Shown: positions 8,885 to 18,426, numbered from the stretch's first letter. The stretch: 64,000 bases of DNA from Arthrobacter crusticola (GCF_004357995.1 NZ_SMTK01000006.1:62001-126000), one strand, 5' to 3'. Numbers and translations are program-made. Notes: generated by a model from the sequence alone, not told the origin.

Positions 8885-8979
8885 GGCGCGCACAACCCTT
8901 CCCGGTACTCATCGGTGCTGCCGGGCTGGGCTGCGGAGGTCCGGCGCGCCGGGCGTCCGTCCCCGCCAGAAAAGGGCCG

Positions 8980-9006
8980 TTGTGGAAACCGGCTAGTCAG
9001 TATAGT
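8980..9006 (+). promoter_or_regulatory. Candidate promoter of the amino acid permease operon
   Basis: TTGTGG (8980-8985) and TATAGT (9001-9006) are close to -35 and -10 consensus, though with a short 15-bp spacer (16 bp if the -35 box is read one base earlier). They lie about 65 bp before the permease start. Confidence 0.45.
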
Positions 9007-9069
9007 GAGGGGCGTCACATCGTTTGCGGCCGACAATGACGCCGGCCGGCCGGACAGCGGAGGCGCACG

Positions 9070-10629
9070 ATGAGTTCCACAGCGACTGGAAAAGATGCTC
9101 AAGGCACGCCGTCGGGTGAGGGGAAGGGACTCGCAGCCGGGACCTTGGGCGTGTGGGGGTCGGTGGTTATCGGGCTTGCGTCGACGGCTCCGGCCTACTC
9201 GCTGGCGGCGTCACTCGGCTTCGTGGTCCTCGCGGTCGGAGCGCAGGCCCCGATTGCGTTCATTCTGGCGTTCATCCCCATGCTCTTCATCGCCTTCGCC
9301 TATCGGGAGCTCAACCGAGACGTCCCCGACTGCGGCACTTCCTTCACCTGGGCCACCAAGGCGTTCGGCCCGTGGGTGGGCTGGATGGCCGGCTGGGGGG
9401 TGGCGGTCGCCGGCATCATCGTGCTCGCCAACCTCGCCCAGATCGCCGGGCTCTACCTGTGGCTGCTCGTGGGCGACGGGACGCTCGCCGAAAACTCCTT
9501 TCTGGTCACCGCCACCGGGGTCTTCTTCATCGCACTGATGACCCTGGTCAGCTACCGCGGCGTCGAAATCGGTGCCAAGCTGCAGAACGTCCTCCTGGCC
9601 GTCCAGTACCTGGCATTGGCGCTCTTCGTGGTGTTCGCCCTCGTCGGAGTGGCCAACGGCACCGCCGAAAACGCCACGGCGCCGTCGCTGGAGTGGTTCA
9701 ACCCCTTCGCCTTCGACAGCGCCGCAGGGTTCACCGAGGCCATCCTGCTGGCCCTGTTCATCTACTGGGGCTGGGACACATGCCTTGCGCTGAACGAGGA
9801 GACCCGAGACTCCCGCCGCATCCCGGGCCTGGCCGCGCTGATCACCACGGTGCTGCTGCTCATCACCTACGTCGGGGTCACCGTTGCGGCGATGATGTAC
9901 GCCGGGGTAGGCGAGGAAGGGACCGGGCTGGGCAACGAGGTCAATGCCGAGGATGTGTTCTTCGCCCTGAAGGACGCCGTGCTGGGCCCGGCCGCCTGGC
10001 TGCTGGTGGTGGCGGTGCTCGTCTCGGCGGTCTCCTCCACCCAGACCACCATCCTGCCGACCGCCCGGGGCACCCTCTCGATGGCCGTCTATCGGGCGCT
10101 CCCCCGCCGGTTCAGCACGGTGCACGACCGCTTCCGGACACCCTCCTTCTCCACCCTGGTGATGGGGATCTCCGCCGTCGCCTTTTACGTGGTGATGACT
10201 CTCGTCAGCGAGAACATCCTGGCCGACTCGATCCTGTCCCTGGGCCTGGCCATCGCCTTCTACTACGCCATCACCGGGTATGCCTGTGTCTGGTACTTCC
10301 GCCGCGACCTCTTCACCTCCCGGCACAACTTCGTCTTCCGGTTCCTGCTCCCCCTGCTGGGTGCGCTGATGCTGACCGCGGCGTTCATTCGGTCGGCGGT
10401 CGACATGGCCGATATCGACTACGGGTACAGCGTGCTCTTCGGGATCGGCGGCACCTTCGTCGTCGGCATCGGGTCCCTCGCCCTGGGGCTGGTGCTCATG
10501 CTCGCCTGGCGGACCCGGAAGGGGTCCGAGCCGTTCTTCCGCGGGGAGAGCCTGAACGCCGATACGCCCGTCCTGGTGCCCGACTCCCCCGATACCTACC
10601 GGCGCTCGGTCGACGGCGGCCTGGCCTGA
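9070..10629 (+). CDS. APC-superfamily amino acid permease
   Basis: The 519-residue protein has about 12 hydrophobic segments and the typical first helix with a conserved small-residue kink (GVWGSVVIGLASTAPAYSLAAS). It is a predicted proton-coupled importer or exchanger of amino acids or amines in the cytoplasmic membrane. GGAGG lies 6 nt before the ATG. It overlaps the following saccharopine-reductase-like gene by one base (TGATG), which suggests that the transported compound is the substrate of that enzyme or of a linked pathway. Specificity cannot be read from sequence. Confidence 0.9.
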   Translation: MSSTATGKDAQGTPSGEGKGLAAGTLGVWGSVVIGLASTAPAYSLAASLGFVVLAVGAQAPIAFILAFIPMLFIAFAYRELNRDVPDCGTSFTWATKAFGPWVGWMAGWGVAVAGIIVLANLAQIAGLYLWLLVGDGTLAENSFLVTATGVFFIALMTLVSYRGVEIGAKLQNVLLAVQYLALALFVVFALVGVANGTAENATAPSLEWFNPFAFDSAAGFTEAILLALFIYWGWDTCLALNEETRDSRRIPGLAALITTVLLLITYVGVTVAAMMYAGVGEEGTGLGNEVNAEDVFFALKDAVLGPAAWLLVVAVLVSAVSSTQTTILPTARGTLSMAVYRALPRRFSTVHDRFRTPSFSTLVMGISAVAFYVVMTLVSENILADSILSLGLAIAFYYAITGYACVWYFRRDLFTSRHNFVFRFLLPLLGALMLTAAFIRSAVDMADIDYGYSVLFGIGGTFVVGIGSLALGLVLMLAWRTRKGSEPFFRGESLNADTPVLVPDSPDTYRRSVDGGLA

Positions 10630-11861
10630 TGCGCATCCTCATCGTCGGCGCCGGCGGCGTGGGATCAGCTGCGGTGCGGATCGCCGTCCGGCGCACGTTC
10701 TTCGACCTGCTGGTGGTGGCCGACTACGATCCCGCCCGGCCGCAGGCCCTGGTGGAATTGTTCGACGACGGCCGTTTGGTGGCCGCGCAGGTGGACGCGT
10801 CGTCGGCGGAGGCGGTCGCCGCTCTGGTGCGGGACCACGGCATCACCCACGTGCTCAATGCCGTGGATCCCCGGTTCGTGATGCCCATTTTCAACGGCTG
10901 CTTCGCTGCGGGTGCCACGTATCTGGACATGGCGATGAGCCTGTCGGTCCGACACCCGGAGGAGCCGTACGCGAAGACCGGGGTGATGCTTGGCGACGAG
11001 CAGTTCGCGCTGGCCCAGCAGTGGGAGGTCGCCGGCCGGCTGGCCCTGGTCGGAATGGGGGTGGAGCCGGGGCTGTCGGACGTCTTCGCCCGCTACGCGG
11101 AGGACGAACTCTTCTCCTCGATCGATGAACTGGCGGTGCGCGACGGCGCCAACCTTATCGTCGCCGGGCCCGATGGGGAGCCGGTGTTCGCTCCGTCCTT
11201 CTCCATCTGGACCACCATCGAGGAGTGCCTGAACCCGCCGGTGATCTTCGAGCGCGGCCTCGGCTGGTACACCACCGAGCCGTTCAGCGAGCCGGAGGTC
11301 TTCAGGTTTCCCGAGGGCATCGGGGAGGTGGAGTGCGTCAACGTTGAGCACGAGGAGGTCATCCTCATGCCGCGCTGGACCAAGGCCCGCAGGGTGACCT
11401 TCAAGTACGGCCTGGGTGACGAATTCATCGGCGTACTCAAGACCCTGCACAAACTGGGCCTCGACTCCACCGAGCCGCTGATGGTCAAGGGCGTCACGGT
11501 GGCACCGCGCGACGTCGTCGCCGCGGCGCTGCCCGATCCGGCGACCCTCGGCGAGCGCATGACGGGCAAGACCTGCGCCGGCGTCTACGTGACGGGGATC
11601 GGACGGGACGGCGCGCCGCGGGCCGTTTACCTCTACCACGTGGTGGACAACGAGTGGTCGATGGCGGAGTACGCATCACAGGCAGTGGTGTGGCAGACCG
11701 CCGTGAACCCGGTAATTGCGCTGGAACTGCTGGCGAACGGCACGTGGCAGGGAACCGGTGTGCTCGGGCCCGAGGCCTTTGACGCCCGGCCGTTCCTTGA
11801 GCTGCTGGCAGCCGATGCGCCGGCCGGCTACGGGTCGCCGTGGGGGCTCGAGGAGCGCTGA
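10629..11861 (+). CDS. Saccharopine dehydrogenase-family protein
   Basis: The 410-residue protein begins with a Rossmann fold, MRILIVGAGGVGS (GxGGxG at 7-12), and has the middle region typical of saccharopine reductase and carboxynorspermidine dehydrogenase relatives (NAVDPRFVMPIFNGCFAAG; LVGMGVEPGLSDVFARYA). It probably catalyses NAD(P)-dependent oxidation or reduction of a secondary amine formed from an amino acid and an oxo-acid. Start at 10629 by overlap with the permease stop. The pairing with an amino acid permease suggests amino acid catabolism. Confidence 0.85.
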   Translation: MRILIVGAGGVGSAAVRIAVRRTFFDLLVVADYDPARPQALVELFDDGRLVAAQVDASSAEAVAALVRDHGITHVLNAVDPRFVMPIFNGCFAAGATYLDMAMSLSVRHPEEPYAKTGVMLGDEQFALAQQWEVAGRLALVGMGVEPGLSDVFARYAEDELFSSIDELAVRDGANLIVAGPDGEPVFAPSFSIWTTIEECLNPPVIFERGLGWYTTEPFSEPEVFRFPEGIGEVECVNVEHEEVILMPRWTKARRVTFKYGLGDEFIGVLKTLHKLGLDSTEPLMVKGVTVAPRDVVAAALPDPATLGERMTGKTCAGVYVTGIGRDGAPRAVYLYHVVDNEWSMAEYASQAVVWQTAVNPVIALELLANGTWQGTGVLGPEAFDARPFLELLAADAPAGYGSPWGLEER

Positions 11862-11884
11862 GACCCGCTGGCCCGAAGGGGTCT

Positions 11885-12685
11885 TCAGCTGACGGACCTG
11901 GGCGGTTGGCAGCGCGGGCACCACCAGGTGCGACGGCGGCCCGGATCGCCCGCCACTTCGGCCCGAACGAGGATCGTCGTCCCGCAGCGCAGGCACGGCC
12001 TGCCGGCCCGTCCCGCCACCCAGTGCTTCTCACCCCGTCGCAGACTGCCGGTGGTGACCTGGTGGGCCTGCGTGGCGGAGAAGCGCAGGCAGCGAGCTCC
12101 GAGGTCGACCATGGCCGGGACGTCGGCGTCGCCCACCGGGGTGTCCGGGTGGACGCCGCGCAGGAAGCAGAGCTCGTTCGCCCAGAGGTTGCCGAACCCG
12201 GCGATGTTTCGCTGGTCGAGGAGGGCAGCGGCGACGCGTCGCTCCGGATCCTGGCGAACCCGCCGGACCGCTTCCTGCGCGGACCAGTCATTTCTCAAAG
12301 GGTCAGGGCCAAGGTGCCCGACAACGTCGCCCTCTGCACCCGTGGGGAGGAGATGGACGACCGGCAGGTGCATACCGTACGCCGTCGGACCGCCGTCGAC
12401 CTCGAGGATCACGCGCGCGTCCGGAAGCAGTGTGCGGGGAAGCTTTCGTCCCGGCGCGGTGACGGTCCACGACCCCTGCATCCGCAGGTGGGTGTGCAGC
12501 GTGAGGCCGCCTTCGAACCGGGTCAGCAGGTGCTTGCCGTGCGTCACATGCTCTTTCACCTGGGCGCCGTCCAAGGTATCCGTGGCGTGTGCGGGGACAC
12601 GGAGTTCCCCGCGCTTCAGCGTGCGGCCGTCGAGCGACTTCCTTAACCGCGCCGCGAGCCGGAAGACACTGTCTCCTTCGGGCAT
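11885..12685 (-). CDS. nei: Fpg/Nei-family DNA glycosylase/AP lyase (Nei2-like)
   Basis: The 266-residue protein removes oxidised bases from DNA. After Met removal the N-terminus is Pro-Glu (MPEGDSVFRLAARL), giving the catalytic proline and glutamate. MPEGD is the actinobacterial Nei2 form rather than MPELPE of Fpg. The helix-two-turn-helix is in NIAGFGNLWANELCFLRG, and a zinc finger closes the protein (CLRCG then WWCPRCQ). All catalytic elements are present. It is convergent with the upstream plus-strand operon, with a 23-bp gap. Confidence 0.93.
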   Translation of the reverse strand: MPEGDSVFRLAARLRKSLDGRTLKRGELRVPAHATDTLDGAQVKEHVTHGKHLLTRFEGGLTLHTHLRMQGSWTVTAPGRKLPRTLLPDARVILEVDGGPTAYGMHLPVVHLLPTGAEGDVVGHLGPDPLRNDWSAQEAVRRVRQDPERRVAAALLDQRNIAGFGNLWANELCFLRGVHPDTPVGDADVPAMVDLGARCLRFSATQAHQVTTGSLRRGEKHWVAGRAGRPCLRCGTTILVRAEVAGDPGRRRTWWCPRCQPPRSVS

Positions 12686-12934
12686 ACGGCCTCCCTACTC
12701 TCCCGTCGCCCCCCGGTCCCGACAGACCGCACGCGGCACCTTCCTCCCTGATGGTAGAGGTTTGGGCCGGAGGTGGGTCCGCTCAATTCCCACCGGCTCC
12801 GGAGGGTGCTGTTCTGATGGCGGCTCGGCACACGCCGCGGCACGCCTTCACCGGCTTACCGATTCCGCAGGTGAGTCTGGAATGGTCTTCAGCGGTGGCG
12901 ATGAGGGTCTTCTGGCCCGCTGAATTGCCGCCGG

Positions 12935-14335
12935 CTAGGAGTTTGCTCCCTCGCTTGCTTGCTGCCCGGTGATGCGCTGCTTGCGGATGGTGGCGCTGAT
13001 GACTGCTGCGATGGTGCACATGGCTGCCGCCCCGAACCAGGCGTAGGTGTACTGGCCCGTGGCGTCCCTGATGGCACCAGCGCCCAGTGCTGCCGCGGCC
13101 GCTCCAAGCTGGTGGGCCGCGAACACCCAGCCGAACACCACACTGCCGTCCGCACCGAAGGTTTCCCGGCAGATGGCCGCCGTAGGGGGCACCGTGGCCA
13201 CCCAGTCGAGACCATAAATCACCACGAAGACGATCATGCTGGGCTGGACCTCGGCGCCCAGGAGTAGGGGAAGCGCCAACAGGCCGATCCCGCGGAATTG
13301 GTAGTAGACGGCGAGCAGGATCCTCGGGTTGAACCGGTCCGTCAGCCAGCCGGAAGCAATAGTGCCCACGATGTCGAAGATGCCGACCACGGCGAGCAGG
13401 CCGGCGGCCGTGGTTTCCGGCATGCCATGATCATGCGCGGAGGGAATGAAATGGGTGCCGATCAGGCCATTCGTGGTGGCGCCGCAGATCGCGAATCCTG
13501 CCACCAAGGCCCAGAAAGTCCGAACACGGCTGGCCCTCCTGAGCACCTGCAGGGCGCGAACCGCGGCGTTCCTCCGGGGACCGGTCTTCGGCGCTGGGGC
13601 CTCCGGCAGCATTCCGTCGGCGGGGGCGGTCTCGCCGTATGGCAGCACGCCGGCGTCGGCCGGGGAGTTCTTGAGGAACTTCAACACCAGCGGGACCACA
13701 GCCAAGGCGCCGGCGGCGATCAGCAGGGACGCCTGCCGCCAGCCCGGATCCTGGGCGAGCAAAGCGATGAACGGCAGGAAGACCAGTTGACCGGCAGCAC
13801 TTCCCGCTGTCAGGATGCCAATCACCAGCCCCCGGTTCTTGACGAACCACGTGTTGGCGATGGTGGCGGCGAAGACCAGCGCCATGGACCCGGTGCCAAG
13901 CCCGATCAGCAGGCCCCAGGTCAGCAGGATCTGCCATGCCTGGTCCACCAGCACGGTGAGGGCGCTTCCCGCACCGATCAGCACCAGCGCGGTCGCCGTC
14001 ACCGCCCGGATACCGAACCGCTCCATCAGGGCAGCTGCGAACGGTGCCGTGAGTCCAAAGAGGACGAGGTTGATGCTGACGGCCGCCGACAATACGGTGG
14101 TGGACCAGCCGAATTCCTCCTGAAGCGGCACCATCAGGACCCCCGGTGCCGCTCGGAAGCCGGCTGCGCCCACCAGCGCGAGGAAGGCCACCCCGGCGAC
14201 AATCCAGGCGGGGTGGAAGCGGCGGGGACGGGATGGTGCGGGGGCGCCGGACGCCGCGCCGTCGGTTCCGCCGGCCGAGCCACGGCCGGCTTCCGCGGCC
14301 GTTCCCTTGACCTCTACGGCGCGATTCGGCCTCAT
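12935..14335 (-). CDS. MFS transporter (monocarboxylate/oxalate-formate-like)
   Basis: The 466-residue protein has 12 predicted membrane segments after a 50-residue polar N-terminus. The first helix region (RAAPGVLMVPLQEEFGWS) and the FVKNRGLVIGILTAGSAAGQ loop resemble the monocarboxylate/oxalate-formate branch of the MFS. I chose the ATG at 14335 because it overlaps the HxlR stop by 4 bp; the frame is open to 14455 but that part lies inside the HxlR gene. The substrate is probably a carboxylate, under control of the coupled HxlR regulator. Confidence 0.85.
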   Translation of the reverse strand: MRPNRAVEVKGTAAEAGRGSAGGTDGAASGAPAPSRPRRFHPAWIVAGVAFLALVGAAGFRAAPGVLMVPLQEEFGWSTTVLSAAVSINLVLFGLTAPFAAALMERFGIRAVTATALVLIGAGSALTVLVDQAWQILLTWGLLIGLGTGSMALVFAATIANTWFVKNRGLVIGILTAGSAAGQLVFLPFIALLAQDPGWRQASLLIAAGALAVVPLVLKFLKNSPADAGVLPYGETAPADGMLPEAPAPKTGPRRNAAVRALQVLRRASRVRTFWALVAGFAICGATTNGLIGTHFIPSAHDHGMPETTAAGLLAVVGIFDIVGTIASGWLTDRFNPRILLAVYYQFRGIGLLALPLLLGAEVQPSMIVFVVIYGLDWVATVPPTAAICRETFGADGSVVFGWVFAAHQLGAAAAALGAGAIRDATGQYTYAWFGAAAMCTIAAVISATIRKQRITGQQASEGANS

Positions 14336-14856
14336 GCGACTTCCTCCTTCTTCGTCGCAGAGGAGGGCGCCGTGGCGGTGGCCAGTTCTACCGGCGCATC
14401 GGTCCTCGTCTGGCTGTGCCACTTCGTGGTGGCGGCAGTCAACCGTTCGCCGCACCCGGAGCAGGTGTCGGCGGAGCCGGTGCGCTGCCCGCAGACGGCG
14501 TGGATGACGTACATATGTGCCTGCTCCGAAGGTGCAGGGAGGTGTTTCTCGGACCAGATCGTGACCGCGTTCAGGACCGGAAGGGCGTCCTCTCCCTTTG
14601 GGGTGAGAATGTACTCGCTTCTGGTGCGGCCGCCGTCGTTGTACGCCCTCTTGGTAAGCAGCCCGGACTGCATGAGGTCTGCAAGACGCCTGGTGAGCAC
14701 GGAATCGGACACTTCCAGCTGGACCTTCATGGCATCGAAGCGCCCATTCCCAAAGAAGACCTCCCGAAGCACCAGGAGGATCCAGGGATCGCCAAGGACA
14801 TCAATGCCGCGGGCCATACTGCAGTTGCGTTCGGACCAGTCTGATCGGAGTGCCAT
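14332..14856 (-). CDS. HxlR-family winged-helix regulator
   Basis: The 174-residue protein has an HxlR-type winged helix (about residues 14-105: CSMARGIDVLGDPWILLVLREVF, then SDSVLTRRLADLMQSGLL and the wing SEYILTPKGEDALPVL). A C-terminal extension has a cysteine cluster (VCGQRTGS, CSGCGERL) that could bind metal. It precedes and overlaps the MFS transporter gene, so it probably regulates it in response to the transported compound or redox state. Confidence 0.88.
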   Translation of the reverse strand: MALRSDWSERNCSMARGIDVLGDPWILLVLREVFFGNGRFDAMKVQLEVSDSVLTRRLADLMQSGLLTKRAYNDGGRTRSEYILTPKGEDALPVLNAVTIWSEKHLPAPSEQAHMYVIHAVCGQRTGSADTCSGCGERLTAATTKWHSQTRTDAPVELATATAPSSATKKEEVA

Positions 14857-15157
14857 ACCGGTACCCTAGCTGACTTTCTTGAAGATAGGCAGGCCAGTGC
14901 CGATTAATAAGCGGCAACGCCCGGTCTCCGGCTCAGCCGCCCGGTCCCGCCCTGGGCGCAGCTGATTCGGGGACCATGTGCCCTAGGCACAAAGGGGCGG
15001 CCGGGTTTATACCTTTTGGCAGTAGCCCAGTGCATGGGCGGCCCTTCCGCAGCGGGCACCATCAGCTGCATTTCATCCCCATCCGAGGAGGTGAAAATCA
15101 CCAAAGAGCAGTCACCGGAACCTAAACAATGAGCAGTTTCATCCACAGGAGGTCAAG
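14857..15157. other. Divergent intergenic region, HxlR regulator and cupin
   Basis: About 300 bp hold both promoters. Two short symmetrical elements near the HxlR start are visible: the palindrome TTCTTGAA (14876-14883) and an inverted repeat TGCCG/CGGCA (14898-14902, 14912-14916) around an A/T-rich ATTAATAAG, a possible -10 region with operator. No gene is supported. Confidence 0.4.
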
Positions 15158-15520
15158 ATGCCAGGGCTAGTTCGAAAAAGCCTCGATTCCCCCGAGGAGA
15201 CGCGCCCCTTCGAGGGCGGTACGGGCCAGCTTCAACTCGTCAACCTGGAGCAGGGCGCCGTGGGCCGCGCCACGTTCAATCCGGGATGGCGCTGGTCCGA
15301 GCACGTCAAGCCGATCGCCAAAACGGACAGCTGTCAGGCCGCCCACATGGGCTATTTCGTGTCCGGCCGGATGAAGGTCGTAATGAACGACGGCGAAGAG
15401 ATGGAGTACGGGCCGGGCGACTTCGCCACCATGGCGCCCGGGCACGACGCCTGGGTGCTGGGAGACGAACCCTGCGTAATCATTGACTGGCAGGGTTTCG
15501 CGGACTACGCCAAACCCTGA
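15158..15520 (+). CDS. Cupin-domain protein
   Basis: The 120-residue protein is a single small beta-barrel. The cupin pattern is visible in HMGYFVSGRMKVVMNDGE (first motif end) and GPGDFATMAPGHDAWVLGDE (second motif). The metal ligands are partly preserved (His in AAHMGYF and in PGHDAW). An AGGAGG ribosome binding site lies just before the ATG. Function unknown; it could be a metal-binding enzyme or a sensor. It stands alone and is followed by a hairpin terminator. Confidence 0.83.
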   Translation: MPGLVRKSLDSPEETRPFEGGTGQLQLVNLEQGAVGRATFNPGWRWSEHVKPIAKTDSCQAAHMGYFVSGRMKVVMNDGEEMEYGPGDFATMAPGHDAWVLGDEPCVIIDWQGFADYAKP

Positions 15521-15546
15521 AGTCACGGGCACAGCCCGCCGTTAAT

Positions 15547-15580
15547 GAGAAGTCCGGGTCTGCTCAGGCTCGGGCTTCTC
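15547..15580. terminator. Stem-loop terminator between convergent genes
   Basis: GAGAAG-U-CCG-G-G pairs with C-U-CGG-G-CUUCUC across a loop of about 8 nt, giving a stem of about 12 bp with two G-U wobbles. No long U tract follows. It is placed to end the cupin transcript and, from the other strand, the GH25-like gene. Confidence 0.55.
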
Positions 15581-15679
15581 ACCGACCGCAGGCAGCAGTC
15601 GCGGCCGTGAAGAATAGCCGGAACGCAGTCAAGGCTGCCGGGGTGACCACCGGTTAGTCCGTTCGACCTGTGTTGAAGC

Positions 15680-17269
15680 TCAGAAGATCGAGTTGAGCCC
15701 GCTCCACCCGCTGCCTACCTGCACTCGGGGCAACCAGCCGGCTGACCCATTGCCCCGGTACAGCCACAGGTTGCCCTGACGATCCCGTCCCACCACGTCG
15801 GCGGTGCGGTCGCCATTGAAATCCCCTGGGCTCATCACCGCGCTGAGCGAATTCCAGCCAGTGCCCACCCGTACCCTCGGCAACCATCCACCGGTACCGT
15901 TTCCCGGATACAGCCACAGGTATCCCGTCGCTGCTTCGCGCGCCAAGAGGTCCACCTGCCCGTCACCGTTGAAATCGCCCGGCCCCACAATGGAGTTGAA
16001 CCCGTTCCAGCCCGTTCCCACCCGTACCCTCGGAAACCATCCGCCGGTGCCGTTTCCCCGGTACAGCCACAGGTACCCGGTCGACCGCTCCCGCGCCAGA
16101 ACATCGACAAACTGGTCACCATTGAAATCGCCCGGCCCCACAATGGAATTGAACCCGTTCCAGCCCTGGCCAACGCGGATCCGTGGCAGCCAACCGCCAA
16201 CGCCGTTCCCTCGGTAAAGCCACAAATACCCGGTGGCCGCTTCACGAGCCAGCACGTCGGCTTTTCCGTCACCGTTGAAGTCTCCTGGTGTCTCGAGCGC
16301 GTTCAGCGGAGCCCAGCCTGCTCCGATGCGTGCACCAGCCCATACCGTGCCGTTCCCCTTCCCCCGATACAGCCGGAGATCTGCGGTCGCCGTCACCCGG
16401 GCCAGCAGGTCGTTGTTCCAGTCACCGTCGAAGTCGGCGGTGGACCGCGAGAGGGTCGATGCCGGGACGGCTATGGGCGTGAAGGCGTAGGGTTCGCACG
16501 TCAGATCGTAATCCCGTGTGTCGTCGTACCACTGGGAGAGGTACACGCGGCCGCCGGAGAAGCTGGGCTGCTTGCACCGATCCAGCGCTTCGCCCGGATA
16601 GTCGAGCCTCCCGGCGGTGGCCCACACCGGCACCCCGGGCAACCGCCACGACCCCGTGATGTCAGCCCAACCCGCCGCATAGGAGTACAGCCCGTAGGAG
16701 AATCCCGCGTCACGGAGGCCGCGCATCAACCCCTCGATGATGAGCCGATTGTCTCGCTTCTGAGCGGCGGTGCTCGTCGGCCAGGGTTGAGCCGGACGCG
16801 GCTCGACGTCGATCCATACGACCGGCGGACGGAAACCGACTCTGCTCATGCTGGCGACGGCGAACTTTGCCTCGGCGTAGCCCACGTTGGACAATTTTCC
16901 GGCCCTGGTGGTGGCGGACCACGGTCCACGGGCACCGTACGTATTCAACTGCGTTGCAGTGGGAAACGCAGCCATTGCGTAGCCATGGGTCTTCTTGTTG
17001 TTGGTTTTGGCCCAGTTGACCTGGCTTGCCAGACAAGGATTCTCGGTAAAGGGCAAACCCTTCGTCAGCCCGATAATGACGAACTGGGTGGAGACCGGAG
17101 GCATAGGCAAACCAAATCCGCCGACGGAGGACGGACACTGAGGCCAGGATACATCGTGGCCATAGAGGGGCGCGGCGTGAACCGGCGGTGCGACGGTTAC
17201 GAACCCAAACAGGAGGGCAAGCGATGTTCCAAGAGCTAGAACCGTTCGACGGAGCGAGCCAACCACCAT
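15680..17269 (-). CDS. Secreted GH25-like protein with five FG-GAP/VCBS repeats
   Basis: The 529-residue exported protein has a signal peptide (MVVGSLRRTV then a hydrophobic core ending PPVHA), a TIM-barrel-like domain (about residues 30-255) with GHDVSWPQC and VVWIDVEP resembling the acidic active site of GH25/DUF1906 enzymes, and five FG-GAP repeats of about 50 residues each (GDFNGDG..D.LAR). The repeats should form a calcium-binding beta-propeller on the surface. ATG at 17269 has AGGTGG 5 nt upstream and is preferred to ATG 17287. The same repeat family occurs in the two secreted proteins at 22.5-28.6 kb. Probable substrate: cell-wall polymer, unproven. Confidence 0.82.
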   Translation of the reverse strand: MVVGSLRRTVLALGTSLALLFGFVTVAPPVHAAPLYGHDVSWPQCPSSVGGFGLPMPPVSTQFVIIGLTKGLPFTENPCLASQVNWAKTNNKKTHGYAMAAFPTATQLNTYGARGPWSATTRAGKLSNVGYAEAKFAVASMSRVGFRPPVVWIDVEPRPAQPWPTSTAAQKRDNRLIIEGLMRGLRDAGFSYGLYSYAAGWADITGSWRLPGVPVWATAGRLDYPGEALDRCKQPSFSGGRVYLSQWYDDTRDYDLTCEPYAFTPIAVPASTLSRSTADFDGDWNNDLLARVTATADLRLYRGKGNGTVWAGARIGAGWAPLNALETPGDFNGDGKADVLAREAATGYLWLYRGNGVGGWLPRIRVGQGWNGFNSIVGPGDFNGDQFVDVLARERSTGYLWLYRGNGTGGWFPRVRVGTGWNGFNSIVGPGDFNGDGQVDLLAREAATGYLWLYPGNGTGGWLPRVRVGTGWNSLSAVMSPGDFNGDRTADVVGRDRQGNLWLYRGNGSAGWLPRVQVGSGWSGLNSIF

Positions 17270-17441
17270 GCCAACCACCTCATCCAAGGTGAATATTTTA
17301 TCGCCGACCGCGGGTCTTGATCGGTTGGAAGCTCATCACGATTGAGGGTGTAATTGGGGCCGGAAGCCGCTCAAGCCCGGGAGACATCGAGCGATATGGC
17401 TGGAGAGATCTCGAGACGCAGGGCCGAGCTGCGGAGGGCAC

Positions 17442-17457
17442 CTAGGGGTGTCCCCCT
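17442..17457. terminator. Weak hairpin after the Tad cluster
   Basis: TAGGGG-TGTC-CCCCTA forms a 6-bp GC-rich stem with a 4-nt loop just beyond the last gene of the minus-strand Tad operon. No U tract is visible. Confidence 0.3.
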
Positions 17458-17462
17458 ACCCC

Positions 17463-17945
17463 TCAGCGGGTGAGTTCGGAGCGGGCGTCGGCGGTGGCCG
17501 TGATGGGGATCCCGTCGGGCACCAGGACGGTGACCAGAGGCGGGTGGACCACGGCAGTGAGCACCACCTGCGCCGTCCGGCCATCCGGTGTGCCGGTGGC
17601 CGGGTCCACGGCCAGGGAGGGAAACCGCTGCCCGGCGGCCGTGCGCTGCAGATACCCCTCCGCCGTGGACCGCACGGTGCCGGGGTCAAGCACCGGCTGC
17701 GGACCGGCGCCCGCTGCGGAGTCGATGGTGAAGGTGTCCGCAGCGGCCAGGGCGGCGCCGTCGGCCGCCGACAATAGGCGGGAGTGGCCGAGGTAGACCG
17801 CCGATGCGGCAAGCACCACCGCCAGGACCAGCAGAAGCAGCAGGAGGTAGCCGATGATCAGCACCCCCACCTGACCGTCCTCGCCCTCCCAGTTGATTCC
17901 CCGGCCGCGGCCGGACCCTCCCCCGGCCCTGATGCCGTCCTTCAT
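17463..17945 (-). CDS. Rv3654c-like TadE-type protein of the Tad cluster
   Basis: The 160-residue protein has a charged N-terminus, then GEDGQVGVLIIGYLLLLLLVL, a pilin-like hydrophobic helix, and a periplasmic-type domain. It matches the layout of the Rv3654c-like genes that close actinobacterial Tad loci. ATG at 17945 was chosen because GATGAGG lies 5 nt upstream; the frame is open to 17984 within the previous gene. Likely role: minor pseudopilin or assembly factor. Confidence 0.75.
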   Translation of the reverse strand: MKDGIRAGGGSGRGRGINWEGEDGQVGVLIIGYLLLLLLVLAVVLAASAVYLGHSRLLSAADGAALAAADTFTIDSAAGAGPQPVLDPGTVRSTAEGYLQRTAAGQRFPSLAVDPATGTPDGRTAQVVLTAVVHPPLVTVLVPDGIPITATADARSELTR

Positions 17946-17952
17946 GCCGGCC

Positions 17953-18426
17953 TCATCCGAACCGCTCCACCGACTGGGTGGCACTCGAATCCACCATGAC
18001 CGCCGAGTCGTTCACCCCGGGCATGATGGGGATCAGCGGCAGCGGCACCGCCAGACGGACCTCGACCGTGACGGTCGATCCCGGGGACAGACAGACCCCG
18101 TCGCAGGACATCTCGATCTGGGCCTGCTCCGGGGAGAAACCGAAGTTTTCCACCGCCACCAGGGCCGCCAGCCGCGCCCGGGCCTGGCCCTGCTCCGGAG
18201 TGTCGGCCTCCACGAAGACCTTGGCCGCGTGGTCGGCCGCCCCCACCGCGGCGAACGAGCCGCCCTGCAGCTGCCCCGCTGACAGGATCAGATACACCAC
18301 CGGGACCAGCAGGATCAGGCCCAGGAACGTGAACTCCAGCACCGCGCTGCCGGCCTCCTCCCGAGCCCGGAAGCGTGCACTGCGGACCAGCCCGGACCGG
18401 GTGGGCCTATGACGGAAGGACCGCAC
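17953..18426 (-). CDS. TadE-like minor pseudopilin
   Basis: The 157-residue protein has the TadE pattern: EEAGSAVLEFTFLGLILLVP, with the candidate cleavage glycine and a glutamate at +5, followed by one hydrophobic helix and an exported domain with one cysteine pair (EMSCDGVCLS). I chose GTG at 18426 because GGAGG stands 9 nt upstream. The longer frame to 18543 lies inside the preceding gene and has poor composition. It overlaps that gene by 20 bp. Confidence 0.8.
   Translation of the reverse strand: MRSFRHRPTRSGLVRSARFRAREEAGSAVLEFTFLGLILLVPVVYLILSAGQLQGGSFAAVGAADHAAKVFVEADTPEQGQARARLAALVAVENFGFSPEQAQIEMSCDGVCLSPGSTVTVEVRLAVPLPLIPIMPGVNDSAVMVDSSATQSVERFG

Noticed and set aside
13298-14869. 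523-codon plus-strand frame across the MFS and HxlR genes
   Set aside because: It spans two well-supported genes on the other strand and has no recognisable protein character.
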